The notes below the pieces were generated by a model. It had not been told where the DNA came from. It made no database searches and worked only from the letters and a program-made list of their open reading frames with translations. From Deinococcus metalli (lineage in GTDB: Bacteria > Deinococcota > Deinococci > Deinococcales > Deinococcaceae): a stretch of DNA of 64,000 nt. This document shows, piece by piece, positions 9,317 through 18,452 of the stretch (position 1 is the stretch's first letter; the number at the start of each line of letters is the position of its first letter). The stretch lies in contig NZ_JACHFK010000018.1 in assembly GCF_014201805.1 (NCBI RefSeq), forward strand, positions 1 through 64,000, read 5' to 3'. The position numbers and the translations under genes were made by a program.

Positions 9317-10450
9317 TCAAGGACGGGGCAGGCCGGTTTCCTTCGACAGGGGTGGGCTCTGGAACAGGTGACCGTGCCATGCGCCGTGAGTCGTGCGGGC
9401 CGTGACCAGGATCCAGAGAGCCGCCAGGATGACGACCAGCACGTGTCCCAAGGTGGTGAAGAAGCCCAGGTGGGTCAGGGCAGCGAGCCCGAAGGTGGCG
9501 GCCGTGTACACACCGAGCGGGAAGGTCAGGCCCCACCAGCCCAGGTTGAAGGGTAGGCCGCCCTTGAGGAACCGCAGGGTGGTCAGGGTCGCCAGGGCGA
9601 GCCACCACGCCCCGAACCCCCAGAGCATCACGCCGCCGACCAGGCCCACGCCCACGGCAACCGGGGCCAGCGCGCTCAGCCCCTGGGCCTGGAGCACACG
9701 TGGAGCGGCCTCCCCGAGTTGCAGCAGCGCCAGTGCGCCCGTGCCCAGCGGCCCCAGCGGCAGGAACATGCTCACGCCCAGCTCGGCGCCCGGGAGGTTG
9801 TGTTGCGCGAGGCGCAGCACGAGGATCGTGATGATCATCAGGGCCAGCGGGACCGAGAGGGCAAACAGCACGTAGCCGGAGTACACGAGCGTTCCAGCGC
9901 CCGCGACATCCAGGTGCGGCGCGATCAGTCCGGCGCTGGCAGCCGCCACCTCCGAGGCCACCACGGGAAGCAGCCACACCGCCGTCATCTTCTCCAGCGC
10001 GTGATCCTGACGGGTGAACATCAGGTAGGGCACCAGCAGGCCGACGGCGGCCGAGAGCAGCGCGTCGAAGGCCCAGAGGTCGCGGGCCAGCCGCGCCGCG
10101 TCCAGCCCCCAGTGCGGCACACCGAAGGTGATCAGGCCGTTCACGATGGTGGCCAGTCCCATCGGGACGGCTCCCAGGAACATGCTCTGCACCGGGTGGT
10201 GGAGTGTGGCCCGGCTGTCGGCCGGGTACATCACGATGCGGGCCAGCGAGAGCAGGGTGAACAGCGCGAACAGCGCCATATTCAGCGCCCACAACACCTC
10301 GCCGATGGCTGCTGTCCCTGGGAGGGGCAGTTTGGGCAGCATCAGTGACAGGATGCCGGTGCCCATACAGGCGGTAAACCAGTTGGGCGTGAAGCCCCGG
10401 ATGGCCTCCGTGGGGGCCGCCAGCCGGTTCAGCGGGTGCGTAATGGTCAT
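9317..10450 (-). CDS. TDT/SLAC1-family transporter (TehA/Ssu1-like, probable sulfite exporter)
   Basis: A 377-residue protein with about ten hydrophobic segments and the family opening FTPNWFTACMGTGILS. Members include TehA, plant SLAC1 and the yeast sulfite pump Ssu1; association with a sulfite dehydrogenase favours sulfite export. The ATG at 10450 was chosen because a promoter TTGAGT-17 bp-TACCCT lies 6 nt before it, giving a leaderless mRNA. It is the first gene of a leftward run with the dehydrogenase, cytochrome, unknown protein and LuxR-type regulator, and is divergent from a LysR regulator. Confidence 0.83.
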   Translation of the reverse strand: MTITHPLNRLAAPTEAIRGFTPNWFTACMGTGILSLMLPKLPLPGTAAIGEVLWALNMALFALFTLLSLARIVMYPADSRATLHHPVQSMFLGAVPMGLATIVNGLITFGVPHWGLDAARLARDLWAFDALLSAAVGLLVPYLMFTRQDHALEKMTAVWLLPVVASEVAAASAGLIAPHLDVAGAGTLVYSGYVLFALSVPLALMIITILVLRLAQHNLPGAELGVSMFLPLGPLGTGALALLQLGEAAPRVLQAQGLSALAPVAVGVGLVGGVMLWGFGAWWLALATLTTLRFLKGGLPFNLGWWGLTFPLGVYTAATFGLAALTHLGFFTTLGHVLVVILAALWILVTARTTHGAWHGHLFQSPPLSKETGLPRP

Positions 10451-10530
10451 ACCCACAGGGTAGGGATGCCAAGCTATAAACTCAAATAGCATCTCATAGC
10501 AGCGACCCAAATTTGGTGTATATCACGAGC
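10451..10530. promoter_or_regulatory. Divergent promoter region between sulfite exporter and LysR regulator
   Basis: The 80-bp gap is AT-rich for this window. On the minus strand TTGAGT, 17 bp, TACCCT end 6 nt before the exporter ATG. On the plus strand TATATC ends 6 nt before the LysR ATG at 10531. Both point to leaderless transcripts. The segment ATAAACTCAAATAGCATCTCAT (positions about 10474-10495; partly dyad-like) is a plausible site for the LysR protein, as these regulators usually bind the shared divergent promoter. Confidence 0.55.
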
Positions 10531-11445
10531 ATGTCCCTGAACCCCGAGCATCTCCTCACGTTCGTTCAGGTGGTACGGCACGGCAGCTTGAGCGGGGCGG
10601 CAGAGACCCTGAACCTGACGCAACCCGCGGTGTCCAGCCAGATGAAGCTGCTCACGCACGCGGTTGGAGAGCCGCTGTTCACCCGACACCGCTCTGGCGT
10701 GACCCTGAACACAGCGGGGGAAGGCCTGCTTCCCCATGCGCTGGCGCTCACCCGCGCGCTGGACGGTGCCCAGGGCTACGTGCGTGATCTACGCGGTCTG
10801 GCGTCTGGCACACTCAGCGTGGCCGCGAGCAGCACCATCGCGGCAGCCATCGTGCCGGCCGTACTCGCCCTCTTTCACGCGCAGTACCCGGCAGTGGCCA
10901 TTCAGGTGCGCCAGGGCAACACCAGCGAGGTCATGACCGCACTGCACGGTGGTCAGGTCGAGCTCGCACTGATCGAGGGCTCGCCAGGCCCCCTCGGCCC
11001 TGATCTGCAGGCCGAGGTCTTCGCTGAGGATCACCTGGTGCTGGTCACGTCTCCAGACCATCCACTGGCGCGTGCTGGAAGCGACCTGACGGCCCTGCCA
11101 CTGGTGTGGCGGGAACGCGGATCCGGCACGCGGGAGGTGGCCGAACTCGCGCTGGCCCGGGCCGGTCTGTCAACGATCACGCTCCTGGAACTCCCCGGCA
11201 CGGAGGCCGTCAAGGAAGCGGTGATCGGTGGCCTGGGAATGGCCTTCCTGTCTGATCTGCGGGTGCGGCGTGAACTGCGAGCAGGGATTCTCACGCAGGT
11301 GCCCGTGCAGCTCCCCGGACTGCGCCGGCCGCTGACGCAGGTCACACCCCCGCCAGAGCAGCAGTCCCGCGCCGCTCGGGCGTTCCTGCACCTGTTGCAG
11401 CACACCGCGCAGAACGCCACGGATGCTGGGCCAGGCGGAACCTGA
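10531..11445 (+). CDS. LysR-family transcriptional regulator (sulfite operon)
   Basis: A 304-residue LysR protein. The winged HTH occupies residues 1-60 (LLTFVQVVRHGSLSGAAETLNLTQPAVSSQMKLL) and the periplasmic-binding-like effector domain about 90-295. It is divergent from the sulfite exporter/dehydrogenase operon, the usual position for its target, and its sequence is of the CysB/CbbR-like broad group in which sulfur compounds or adenylyl sulfate often act as effectors; that effector assignment is inference. The ATG at 10531 is chosen over the GTG at 10513 because TATATC lies 6 nt upstream. Confidence 0.87.
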   Translation: MSLNPEHLLTFVQVVRHGSLSGAAETLNLTQPAVSSQMKLLTHAVGEPLFTRHRSGVTLNTAGEGLLPHALALTRALDGAQGYVRDLRGLASGTLSVAASSTIAAAIVPAVLALFHAQYPAVAIQVRQGNTSEVMTALHGGQVELALIEGSPGPLGPDLQAEVFAEDHLVLVTSPDHPLARAGSDLTALPLVWRERGSGTREVAELALARAGLSTITLLELPGTEAVKEAVIGGLGMAFLSDLRVRRELRAGILTQVPVQLPGLRRPLTQVTPPPEQQSRAARAFLHLLQHTAQNATDAGPGGT

Positions 11446-11712
11446 AGACGGTTCGGGCCTGCCTACAGGCGTGTCTGGCTGTTGGATACACAACGGCCTT
11501 ACTACCTTCTGTCGATCACCGAACAGCAAGCGCGTGGAGTTGCAGGTCATCGTGGTTCAGGGCGTCGGAGCGGAGGGAATCCGGGCGTTGCGCTAAGCGT
11601 CAGATACTTGACGAACGTGTCCTCCGCTTCTCACCTATTGCGCCTGAATGCAATGCGTCGGCTCTGGTAGAGGGTAAAATGCAGCGTTCTGCCTCCGCTA
11701 TGGTGCCGGAGG
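11446..11712. other. Intergenic gap between two LysR genes
   Basis: No supported gene. At 11691-11713 GCCTCCG and CGGAGGC form a 7-bp stem with a short loop between the convergent LysR genes, a possible weak bidirectional terminator without a T-run. Confidence 0.4.
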
Positions 11713-12591
11713 CTAGCGGGTCAGCTGGTCAAGCACCTCGCGCACGGTGGTCGGGAGCAGGGCGAGCGGCGCGCTCACGGCGTGGTACCCCAGAGTGACC
11801 TCCGGGGACTCCAGGCCGACGCTGGCCAGCAGCCCGTGATCCACCTCAGCGTCGACCAGACTGCGCGGCAAGATGGCGACGCCGACGCCGCGCACCAGAG
11901 CGTCCTTGACGGCCAGGAAAGACCCCAGCTCGAGCTGTGCCCAGGGCGACACGCCGGCGTGATCCAGCAACTTCGCGGCGCGTTTGCGGACGCTGGACTC
12001 AACCATCGGGAGCAGCAATACCTCACCAGCCAGCGCGTGTAACGGCGCGTATCCCTGCCCGTTCAGGACGTGCCCTGGGGGCACGATGAGCCGCAGGTCT
12101 TCGCTCGAAAAACGGCGCGCCTCCAGGCCCTCAGGCAGCACCTGACTGGCGTCCACGGTGAGGGCCGCGTCGAGTTCGCCGCGGCCCACCCGCGCGATCA
12201 GTTCCGGGGTGTGCGCGGCCTGAATGGTGACGGTGGGCGTGCCCCGCTGGAAGGCGGCGGCGAGGTGCACGGCCCGGGGCGCCAGCGTCCAGGACACCCC
12301 CAGTTGTACCTGCGTTTTGAGCCGGTGGCGCTTGTCGTGCGCCAGTTCGGAGACGCGCTTCATGGTGCGCGCGAGGGTCTGGGCATGCGGCAGCAGGTCG
12401 AAGCCGGCGGGGGTGAGGGTGATGCCGCGCGCGTGACGAATGTACAGCGGCTCGCCGATCAGGGTGTGTAACGCCCGGAGCTGACCGCTCACGGCCGGCT
12501 GGCTGAGGTTGAGGTACTCGGCCGCCTTGCTGACACTCCCCAGTTCGGCCACCACGTTGAAGGTCACCAGGTACTCCGGATTGATGCGCAC
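11713..12591 (-). CDS. LysR-family transcriptional regulator (probable regulator of sqr)
   Basis: A 292-residue LysR protein with a clear HTH at residues 5-60 ([34 protein letters not shown]) and an effector domain from about 90 to 285. It is divergent from the sulfide:quinone oxidoreductase gene with a 121-bp shared promoter region, so it most likely controls that gene, and it resembles the other LysR protein encoded 270 bp away, suggesting duplication within a sulfur regulon. Effector unknown. Confidence 0.86.
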   Translation of the reverse strand: MRINPEYLVTFNVVAELGSVSKAAEYLNLSQPAVSGQLRALHTLIGEPLYIRHARGITLTPAGFDLLPHAQTLARTMKRVSELAHDKRHRLKTQVQLGVSWTLAPRAVHLAAAFQRGTPTVTIQAAHTPELIARVGRGELDAALTVDASQVLPEGLEARRFSSEDLRLIVPPGHVLNGQGYAPLHALAGEVLLLPMVESSVRKRAAKLLDHAGVSPWAQLELGSFLAVKDALVRGVGVAILPRSLVDAEVDHGLLASVGLESPEVTLGYHAVSAPLALLPTTVREVLDQLTR

Positions 12592-12712
12592 GGACGCAGC
12601 CTATCAGCCTTTCTCCAATGATATCAGCCACTCCTATAAATCCTATTCTTTTATGCGATTTGCATTTGGGCAAACTGGCGGCGACACTTCCAGATATCCC
12701 CTGGAGGTATAT
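12592..12712. promoter_or_regulatory. Divergent lysR-sqr control region with two TATCAGCC repeats
   Basis: The octamer TATCAGCC occurs at 12602-12609 and again at 12622-12629, exactly 20 bp (two helical turns) apart, in an AT-rich stretch between the divergent genes. This fits paired half-sites for the LysR regulator. A GGAGG ribosome site at 12703-12707 precedes the sqr ATG. Confidence 0.5.
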
Positions 12713-13912
12713 ATGCGGCACCAGATCCTGATTATCGGCGGCGGTTCGGCGGGCATCTCCGTAGCGGCCCGCCTGCGCCGCCGCGATCCCTCGCTGAGTG
12801 TGGCGGTCATCGAACCCAGCGAAGTGCACTACTACCAGCCGTACTGGACGCTGGTCGGGGCCGGCATCGTACCCAAGGAAGCCAGCGTCCGACTGGAATC
12901 CAGTGTTATGCCGCGTGGCGTGACCTGGATCCGTGACCGCGTCGAGCGAATCGAGCCGGATGCAAACGCCGTCGTCCTGTCCAGCGGCCAGCGTGTCGAA
13001 TACGAGCAACTCGTCGTCGCGCCAGGGCTGCGGATCGACTGGGAGAAGGTCAAAGGCCTGAAAGAAACGCTCGGGAAGAACGGCGTGTGCTCTATCTACG
13101 ACTACCAGCAGGCCGAGAAGACCTGGGAGATGATTCGTACCTTCCAGGGCGGCCACGCCATCTTCACCGCGCCCGCCACGCCCATCAAGTGCGGCGGCGC
13201 GCCACAGAAGATCATGTTCCTGGCCGAGGAAACCTTCGTCCAGCAGGGCATAAAGCATAACAGTCAGGTCAGCTTCTACACCGGTGGCGGCGTCATCTTC
13301 GGTGTGAAGGTGTACGCCGACGCGCTCCAGAAAGTCGCCGACCGCAAAGACTTGGACTACAAATTCAAGCATGATCTGCACGAGATCCGCCCCGAGTCGC
13401 GCGAGGCGGTGTTCTGCAAGACGACCGACGCTGGTCTGGAAGAAGTCGTCGTCAAGTACGACCTGCTGCACGTGGTGCCCCCCATGAGCGCTCCGGCCTT
13501 CGTGCAGGAGAGCCCGCTGGCCCTCCAGGAAGGCCCTCTCAAGGGCTGGATGGCGGTCGACCACACGACCCTCCAGAGCACCACGCACCCCAACGTTTTC
13601 GGTCTGGGCGACGTGATTGGCACGCCGAACGCCAAGACCGGCGCGGCCATCCGCAAGCAGGCCCCCACCGTCGTGACCAACCTGCTCGCGGCGCGCCAGC
13701 ACCTAACCATGACCGGGGCATACGACGGCTACGGGTCGTGCCCGCTGGTGACCGGGCGCGGCAAACTGATCCTGGCCGAATTCAACTACAAGAACGAGGC
13801 CACGCCGTCGTTCCCCTTTGATCAGGCCAAGGAGCGGTACGACATGTACCTGCTCAAACGGCACGGCCTGCCGTTCCTGTACTGGAATCTGATGCTCAAG
13901 GGCCTGGCCTGA
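12713..13912 (+). CDS. sqr: Sulfide:quinone oxidoreductase (SQOR-like type)
   Basis: A 399-residue FAD enzyme. GGGSAG at 9-14 is the dinucleotide fold, [20 protein letters not shown] is the second FAD segment, and the two redox cysteines of SQR are visible: C160 in [10 protein letters not shown] and C343 in YGSCPLVTG, the arrangement of the human-type (type II) enzymes. It oxidises sulfide to protein-bound persulfide, passing electrons to the quinone pool at the cytoplasmic membrane; the sulfane sulfur can go to the rhodanese and persulfide dioxygenase proteins encoded near 60 kb. The start has GGAGG 6 nt upstream. Confidence 0.9.
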   Translation: MRHQILIIGGGSAGISVAARLRRRDPSLSVAVIEPSEVHYYQPYWTLVGAGIVPKEASVRLESSVMPRGVTWIRDRVERIEPDANAVVLSSGQRVEYEQLVVAPGLRIDWEKVKGLKETLGKNGVCSIYDYQQAEKTWEMIRTFQGGHAIFTAPATPIKCGGAPQKIMFLAEETFVQQGIKHNSQVSFYTGGGVIFGVKVYADALQKVADRKDLDYKFKHDLHEIRPESREAVFCKTTDAGLEEVVVKYDLLHVVPPMSAPAFVQESPLALQEGPLKGWMAVDHTTLQSTTHPNVFGLGDVIGTPNAKTGAAIRKQAPTVVTNLLAARQHLTMTGAYDGYGSCPLVTGRGKLILAEFNYKNEATPSFPFDQAKERYDMYLLKRHGLPFLYWNLMLKGLA

Positions 13913-13919
13913 ACACGCT

Positions 13920-13948
13920 GCTGGCCGGTTGACGCCAGCCCGGCCAGC
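13920..13948 (+). terminator. Hairpin after sqr
   Basis: GCTGGCCGG at 13920-13928 pairs with CCGGCCAGC at 13940-13948 (9 bp, 11-nt loop), 8 bp after the sqr stop. No T-run follows, so it is either a weak terminator or a transcript-stabilising hairpin. Confidence 0.4.
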
Positions 13949-13960
13949 GTCATGTGACCT

Positions 13961-14180
13961 TCAGGCCGGCGCTGAGGCGTCGTCGGCCTGATCATGAAGC
14001 GTCACGCGCCGGCCGTGAGGCGAGGCCGGAGTAAAAGTGGCCTGGCCGCCGTGAGTCTGCACGACGTGCTTGACGACACTCAGGCCCAGTCCGGTTCCAG
14101 TGGGTGTCGGCCCGGTAGAACTCCTCGCCCAGATGGCGGAATGCGGCGTGTGGGCGCTCTGGCCCGTCATCTTCAACCCT
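13961..14180 (-). pseudogene. Remnant of a sensor histidine kinase ATPase domain, frameshifted
   Basis: Two overlapping minus-strand frames together spell the end of a HATPase_c domain. One gives VEDDGPE...RHLGEEFYRAD (N/G1 region and F box, about 14177-14100); the other gives TGTGLGLSVVKHVVQTHGG (G2 box and following helix) to the stop near 13961. A frameshift near 14090-14110 and loss of everything upstream show decay. No intact receiver or kinase lies next to it. It is probably chromosomal-type sequence stranded beside the plasmid origin. Confidence 0.7.
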
Positions 14181-14647
14181 CAAGGACGAAATGGTTGCCC
14201 CGAAGATCATGATCGATTGAATGGTTGGGGCAAGAGATCGTAGTTTGGATATGACGTTGACGCAACGGATTCCGTTCTCGACTCGCTTCATGACCGGACA
14301 GCACCCTGAGACTGGGAACGAACCACAACGCGCCGACCTTCGTGTCGTCTGCGGCTCTCCCCTATTTGCCCTGGCTGTTGCTGGATCGCCTCACGACAGC
14401 CTTCAACTCCAGCTCCGGCAGCCAAGGGATTCGCAAACGAATCAATGACAGACCCGTGCCGACCGATTTCTCATATCCAGTCTTAAATGCTGTTTCTGAT
14501 ACCGGACTCTACATCGGCAGGTCGTCCGACTCGGGTCGCGGCATGCACACGTAATACAGGACTTGCTTAATGCAGTAACTCATTAAATACTGACTGCAGT
14601 GGGTTTCGATGCTACTTGGAGGTCGCCCTGACCGCACTACCAGGTAC
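14181..14647. other. Non-coding region left of the iterons
   Basis: No convincing gene. Short open frames here do not resemble proteins. The GC content falls toward the iteron array, as expected of an origin region. Confidence 0.45.
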
Positions 14648-14978
14648 CGACACCTTTGCGTGATCGTTGGATCATCCAACCCACGCATCATCACGATTCA
14701 GCGTTCCAGAGCACGTTATCTGGCAGTTGATCCCGACAGATCCGACTACCGACACCTTTGCGTGGTTTGCGCCGAAGACTACCGACACCTTTGCGTGATC
14801 GCTGCGTCCCCAGGCCCGACACTTTTGCGTGGTTGGGCAGAAAACAGCGGTCAGGTTAGGCTTTATGCGCCTTGAACCGTACGCCCATCAACCCCACGAC
14901 ACCTTTGCGTGATTCACGCCCAGAACTACCGACACCTTTGCGTGATTCATGGCAAAATCCCCGACACCTTTGCGTGAT
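14648..14978 (+). repeat. Iteron array of the replication origin, seven copies of a 17-mer
   Basis: The 17-mer CGACACCTTTGCGTGAT starts at 14648, 14783, 14897, 14930 and 14962. A GGT-ending copy is at 14750, and a copy with two changes (CGACACTTTTGCGTGGT) is at 14818. Spacings include 33, 35, 33 and 32 bp, about three helical turns, so bound initiators would lie on one face. The array ends about 100 bp before the replication initiator gene, with an AT-rich stretch (15020-15070) between them. This is the layout of an iteron-controlled theta origin. Confidence 0.9.
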
Positions 14979-15076
14979 TCAGACCAGAAAACTGCGGCCA
15001 GAACGCACAAGGCGTACTCCCCTGTTGTTGCTTTTATCTTTTACTATCAATCTCAAGAACAACAACAGGAACCTGG

Positions 15077-16456
15077 ATGACTGACGAACCCATCAAAACC
15101 ACTGAGCGCCGGGACGAGCGAAACATCGCTCGCCTCGGCATCATCAGCATCCAGTCCCGGGTCAATGATGAGGTTCGCACCTGGACGGCCGAGTTTGAGA
15201 TCGACGGTCGCCCCTACCGCGTCGAGTGCGCGGCGCCCTACGGACGCCCGCACGGTATCGATACCGACATCATTTTGGCCGCCCAGACCTTGTTCGTTCG
15301 TAACGGCTGCCCAGAGCACGACTGGCTGCACACCACTGCCTACGAGCTTCGCGGCGCGGCTGGACTGCCAGACAATGGCCGCACGTATGGCCGGCTTCGA
15401 GATAGTCTGAAAAGGTTGTGGAGCACGGGTTTCCTGGTGGGTGAGGGCTGGCATGACCCGGTGAGGGGACGCCGCGTGTGGAGTTCGGACACGCTGCGGT
15501 ACATCGAGCGTATTCGGTACCACGAGATGGACAGCGAACTCGAGCAGCTGCCCGGCCTGGATCCTTCGGCGACCCTCAGCATCAAGCTCGGGGAGCAGCT
15601 CGCCCAGAGCATCCGCGAGCGGCATGTGCAGGTGCTCGACGGGCGCCTGCTGGTGCAGCTCGAGCAACCCCCGGCGCGGGCCCTCTACCGGCTGCTGGAG
15701 GCCCACCGGGTGGACTTCAGCGGTGAACGCCGGATGACGCTGGAGGTCACCCTGGTCGACTGGCGACTGGCCTGCGGTATTCAGACCGAGCGTCCAGAAC
15801 TCGTCCGCCGAGCCCTCGCGCCGGCCCACGACGAGCTCAGGTCGATCGGCTACCTGGCCGACGTGGTCATCACCGGTCGTGGGACAGCGCAGACGATCCG
15901 GTACCACTTTGCCGAGGCTGGTGCGCCTGACCCCGCGCTTGTCGACCTCCTGATCGGCGCGGGGGTAGGGCGAACCGCAGCCGCGTCACTGGTCGGCGAT
16001 CACGGTGACAGGGTCGAGATCGCCGTCGCGTTCGTCCGACACCGCCAGCGCGAGGGGGGGGTCAAAAATCCTGCGGGACTGGTCGTCGACTTCCTCCGGA
16101 ACGACGGGAAGTACGTCCTCCCAGAACATCTTGGTACGGCGCGGCCATCCGTTACGGCCGTGCGGGCTGTGGAAGCCCTCCAGAGGGCTGAGGAACTGGC
16201 CGATCAGGAAACCCTGCGTGAACGGTCGCGCGTGGCCGCCCTGAGCCCCTCACAGCAGTACGACGAGGTGCGCCCCTCGCTCAGGCTGCTCCTCAAGCCA
16301 TTGGGCAAGGATCTGATGGAGGTCTTTGAAGAACGCTGCCGCACGGGCGTACTTCTGGCGCTCGACGAGCGGGATCAGGCTGCTGCGGCCATGGCCGACC
16401 TGCGCATCCAGGAGCATCTCGACGCCCTGAGAAAGCGTCTGCAACAGCCGGCGTAG
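15077..16456 (+). CDS. repA: Plasmid replication initiator protein (RepA/RPA family)
   Basis: A 459-residue protein. The N-terminal 250 residues match the replication-initiator RPA pattern: RNIARLGIISIQSR at the start, DTDIILAAQTLFVRNG, LRGAAGLPDNGRTYGRLRDSLKRLWSTGF (winged-helix) and SIRERHVQVLDGRLLVQLEQPPARALYRLLEAHR. The C-terminal part is charged and helical. It should bind the seven iterons just upstream and open the origin. The ATG at 15077 follows AGGAACC. It is transcribed away from the iterons and is followed by the partition genes, a usual plasmid backbone. Confidence 0.88.
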   Translation: MTDEPIKTTERRDERNIARLGIISIQSRVNDEVRTWTAEFEIDGRPYRVECAAPYGRPHGIDTDIILAAQTLFVRNGCPEHDWLHTTAYELRGAAGLPDNGRTYGRLRDSLKRLWSTGFLVGEGWHDPVRGRRVWSSDTLRYIERIRYHEMDSELEQLPGLDPSATLSIKLGEQLAQSIRERHVQVLDGRLLVQLEQPPARALYRLLEAHRVDFSGERRMTLEVTLVDWRLACGIQTERPELVRRALAPAHDELRSIGYLADVVITGRGTAQTIRYHFAEAGAPDPALVDLLIGAGVGRTAAASLVGDHGDRVEIAVAFVRHRQREGGVKNPAGLVVDFLRNDGKYVLPEHLGTARPSVTAVRAVEALQRAEELADQETLRERSRVAALSPSQQYDEVRPSLRLLLKPLGKDLMEVFEERCRTGVLLALDERDQAAAAMADLRIQEHLDALRKRLQQPA

Positions 16457-16848
16457 GGTGCCACCCAGTTCGGGAATTTACTGCGATACTGCATTCAGTA
16501 TCTACTCTATTACTGTATCCAACCCTTGCTTAATGGTGCTGCCTGGTTCGTCCACATGGTTCAACGCCAGCGAGGCCGAGCATAGGTGCGGGGTTCGCTG
16601 TGCAGCAGCGCCCTGAACCCACACATGAATTCAGGGCGCATCCAGGTTGGTGTTGCAACTGTCATCGCGGCGCAGCCCTGCGGGGCGGCGTGGTGGATCG
16701 GCTCAATACTGCAATACTGCGTTGCTGTCTTGCTCCGATCAGTAGACTAGAATGTGGCCATGGCCCCCACGGTGGTTCTCATCTCCATCCCTTCACAACG
16801 CCAGCTGACGTCACGTCGCCAGCCCGATCCATTCCCGGGCGCACGGTC
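16457..16848. promoter_or_regulatory. Non-coding region with ATACTG repeats, candidate partition site
   Basis: The 392-bp gap between repA and parA contains ATACTG-CATT-CAGTAT (16486-16501), a perfect 6-bp-armed palindrome. It also contains TACTGC and TTACTG variants around it and a second cluster AATACTGCAATACTGCG at about 16705-16721. Further CAGTA/TACTG elements follow the parB-like gene (17735-17780). Repeats flanking a parA operon are typical of parS and of operators bound by the ribbon-helix-helix partner. Function is inferred. Confidence 0.55.
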
Positions 16849-17448
16849 ATGAGACTGGCCGTGGCCAACCTCAAGGGTGGGGCCGGCAAGACCACGACAG
16901 CGGTTTACCTGGCCAATGCACTCGCGATCGAGGGTCGTACCCTGCTGATCGACGCCGACCCCCAGGGGTCCGCACTGTCGTGGAGCGAGACTGCAGGCTC
17001 CTTTCCACTACCGGTGGTGTCCGCGCCGGTCAAGGATTTGAGCCGAAGGGTGCCGCAGCTCGCCGACGGATTCCTCCACGTGGTGATCGATACGCCGCCA
17101 GGTGAACTGGCCATCACGCGCTCGGCCATGCTCGCTGCCGAGATTGTGTTGATTCCCATCCCGCCCAGCCTGATGGATCTTGACCGGCTGCGCCCCACCC
17201 TCGAGATGCTGGCCGACCTCGAGGGCCTGCATACTCCGCAGATCGTCTGTCTGCTCACCCGGGTTCGCCGCGGTACCCGCAGCAGCCGCGCGGCCCGCGA
17301 GGTGTTGACCGAGCTGGGGATGAATGTTCTGGACGCCGAGGTGTCCCTCCGCGAGGCGTATGCGAACGCGTTTGGACTGCCGCTTACAGAAGATCTCGGA
17401 GAGTACGCCGATGTGCTCGCAGATCTGCACGGGAAGGTGCGCGCATGA
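16849..17448 (+). CDS. parA: ParA-type partition ATPase (small, type Ib-like)
   Basis: A 199-residue deviant Walker ATPase: KGGAGKTT at residues 9-16 with the signature lysine, DADPQGSALSW, and the Walker B-like VVIDTPPG. Its short length without an N-terminal HTH places it with type Ib ParA proteins, which pair with small ribbon-helix-helix DNA-binding partners. The ATG at 16849 is chosen because the longer frame has no family match. It overlaps the next gene by 4 bp (ATGA). Confidence 0.88.
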   Translation: MRLAVANLKGGAGKTTTAVYLANALAIEGRTLLIDADPQGSALSWSETAGSFPLPVVSAPVKDLSRRVPQLADGFLHVVIDTPPGELAITRSAMLAAEIVLIPIPPSLMDLDRLRPTLEMLADLEGLHTPQIVCLLTRVRRGTRSSRAAREVLTELGMNVLDAEVSLREAYANAFGLPLTEDLGEYADVLADLHGKVRA

Positions 17449-17759
17449 CGAAGAGCAAGCCCAGCGACGTCCTCAGCCGCATGAAGGCGGCCGCCAGCCG
17501 CGAGAAGCCAGCGAGCACCACTTCGGCGCCGGATGAACCCAGCGTCGACATGCCCCCCACCTCGCCGGCGCCAGCCGTCCCGCGGGCCCGGCGCGTGCGG
17601 TTCACCCTTGATCTCAATCCCGAGGTGCATAAAGATTTGAAACGCTTCGCGCTTGAGGCGGATGCGGACGCCAGCGAGGTCATGCGCGCTCTGCTGGCGA
17701 TCCTGCACTCAGATCCGCAGGTTCGCAACGCAGTGCTTACTGCAATAAGCAAAGGCTGA
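17445..17759 (+). CDS. Small ParB/ParG-like partition partner with ribbon-helix-helix domain
   Basis: A 104-residue protein. Residues 1-46 are a flexible Lys/Ser/Pro-rich tail; residues 48-95 give the ribbon-helix-helix pattern RRVRFTLDLNPEVHKDLKRFALEADADASEVMRALLAIL. In type Ib systems such a partner binds the centromere and the operator and stimulates ParA through its tail. The ATGA overlap with parA supports this. It has no similarity to long KorB/ParB proteins. Likely binding sites are the ATACTG repeats on both sides of the operon. Confidence 0.78.
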   Translation: MTKSKPSDVLSRMKAAASREKPASTTSAPDEPSVDMPPTSPAPAVPRARRVRFTLDLNPEVHKDLKRFALEADADASEVMRALLAILHSDPQVRNAVLTAISKG

Positions 17760-17963
17760 CTTCAGTATTTCAGTAAGAGCCTTAGCTTGTCTCGGAGCTG
17801 AGCCTTGACCGACTTCCCAGAGGGTCAGAAACCTGCAGACCACGGTTCGCCCGGCTCTCAAGCGACACTTCGCCAAAGTTCTCGGAAGCGCTGCCTGAGT
17901 CGCCACCCAAAGAGGTGCCTCCCCGGCAGCGGAGCGTGGTGATCAAAGAGGGGAGAGGTGGGC

Positions 17964-18452
17964 TCAGGGACAGCCGATCAGGTGTTTCAGACGTTGCAAC
18001 TCTGCCCTGGGCAGACGCCGCTTCTGCAGAGGCCACGTGCTGAGCCAGCCGCACAGCTCCCCACGGCTGAATCCCCCGAGTCGCCAAGCCTGTTCGACCA
18101 GCCACACTGAGCCGTGGCAGGTTACGCCGAGTCCCTCTGCTTCGGCCCGCAGGAAGCGGTCGCCGGTGAGCAGAATCCGTCCCGCCTGCTGGGCATAGAT
18201 CAGACACTGCCGGTCACTCAGACTCAGGATCTCGTTGGGATGATTCACGGCGCTCTCCACCAGTGGCTGTTCCACTTCAACTGGGACAATGCCGGCCGCG
18301 AGGATCTGCTGCATCAGTCCCGGTTGGAGTTCGTGCATGCACTCCAGCAGTACCGTGGTGAGCACCTCGCAGCGGCCGAGCAACGGGAGGAGACGCAGGC
18401 CGCCGACGTAGCCGAGATCCATGAGGACATTGGCGTCGGACAGCAGGATCAA
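17964..18452 (-). CDS. PIN-domain protein, probable toxin-type ribonuclease
   Basis: A 162-residue protein with PIN hallmarks: SDANVLMDLG (first Asp at residue 6), an acidic residue in VLLECMHEL near 37-41, and SDRQCLIYAQQ...ILLTGDRF with further aspartates near 80 and 97. PIN domains are Mg-dependent RNases. Its start overlaps the upstream XRE/ImmA gene by 4 bp, so the two are translated together like a toxin-antitoxin or regulator-effector pair. Whether it is toxic is not shown by sequence. Confidence 0.75.
   Translation of the reverse strand: MILLSDANVLMDLGYVGGLRLLPLLGRCEVLTTVLLECMHELQPGLMQQILAAGIVPVEVEQPLVESAVNHPNEILSLSDRQCLIYAQQAGRILLTGDRFLRAEAEGLGVTCHGSVWLVEQAWRLGGFSRGELCGWLSTWPLQKRRLPRAELQRLKHLIGCP

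Noticed and set aside
12131..13702. A 523-codon minus-strand frame
   Set aside because: It is antisense to sqr; the start and end do not match a family.
14609..14875. Open frame across the iterons
   Set aside because: Its codons come from repeated DNA (the same RHLCV-type peptide recurs), not from a protein family.
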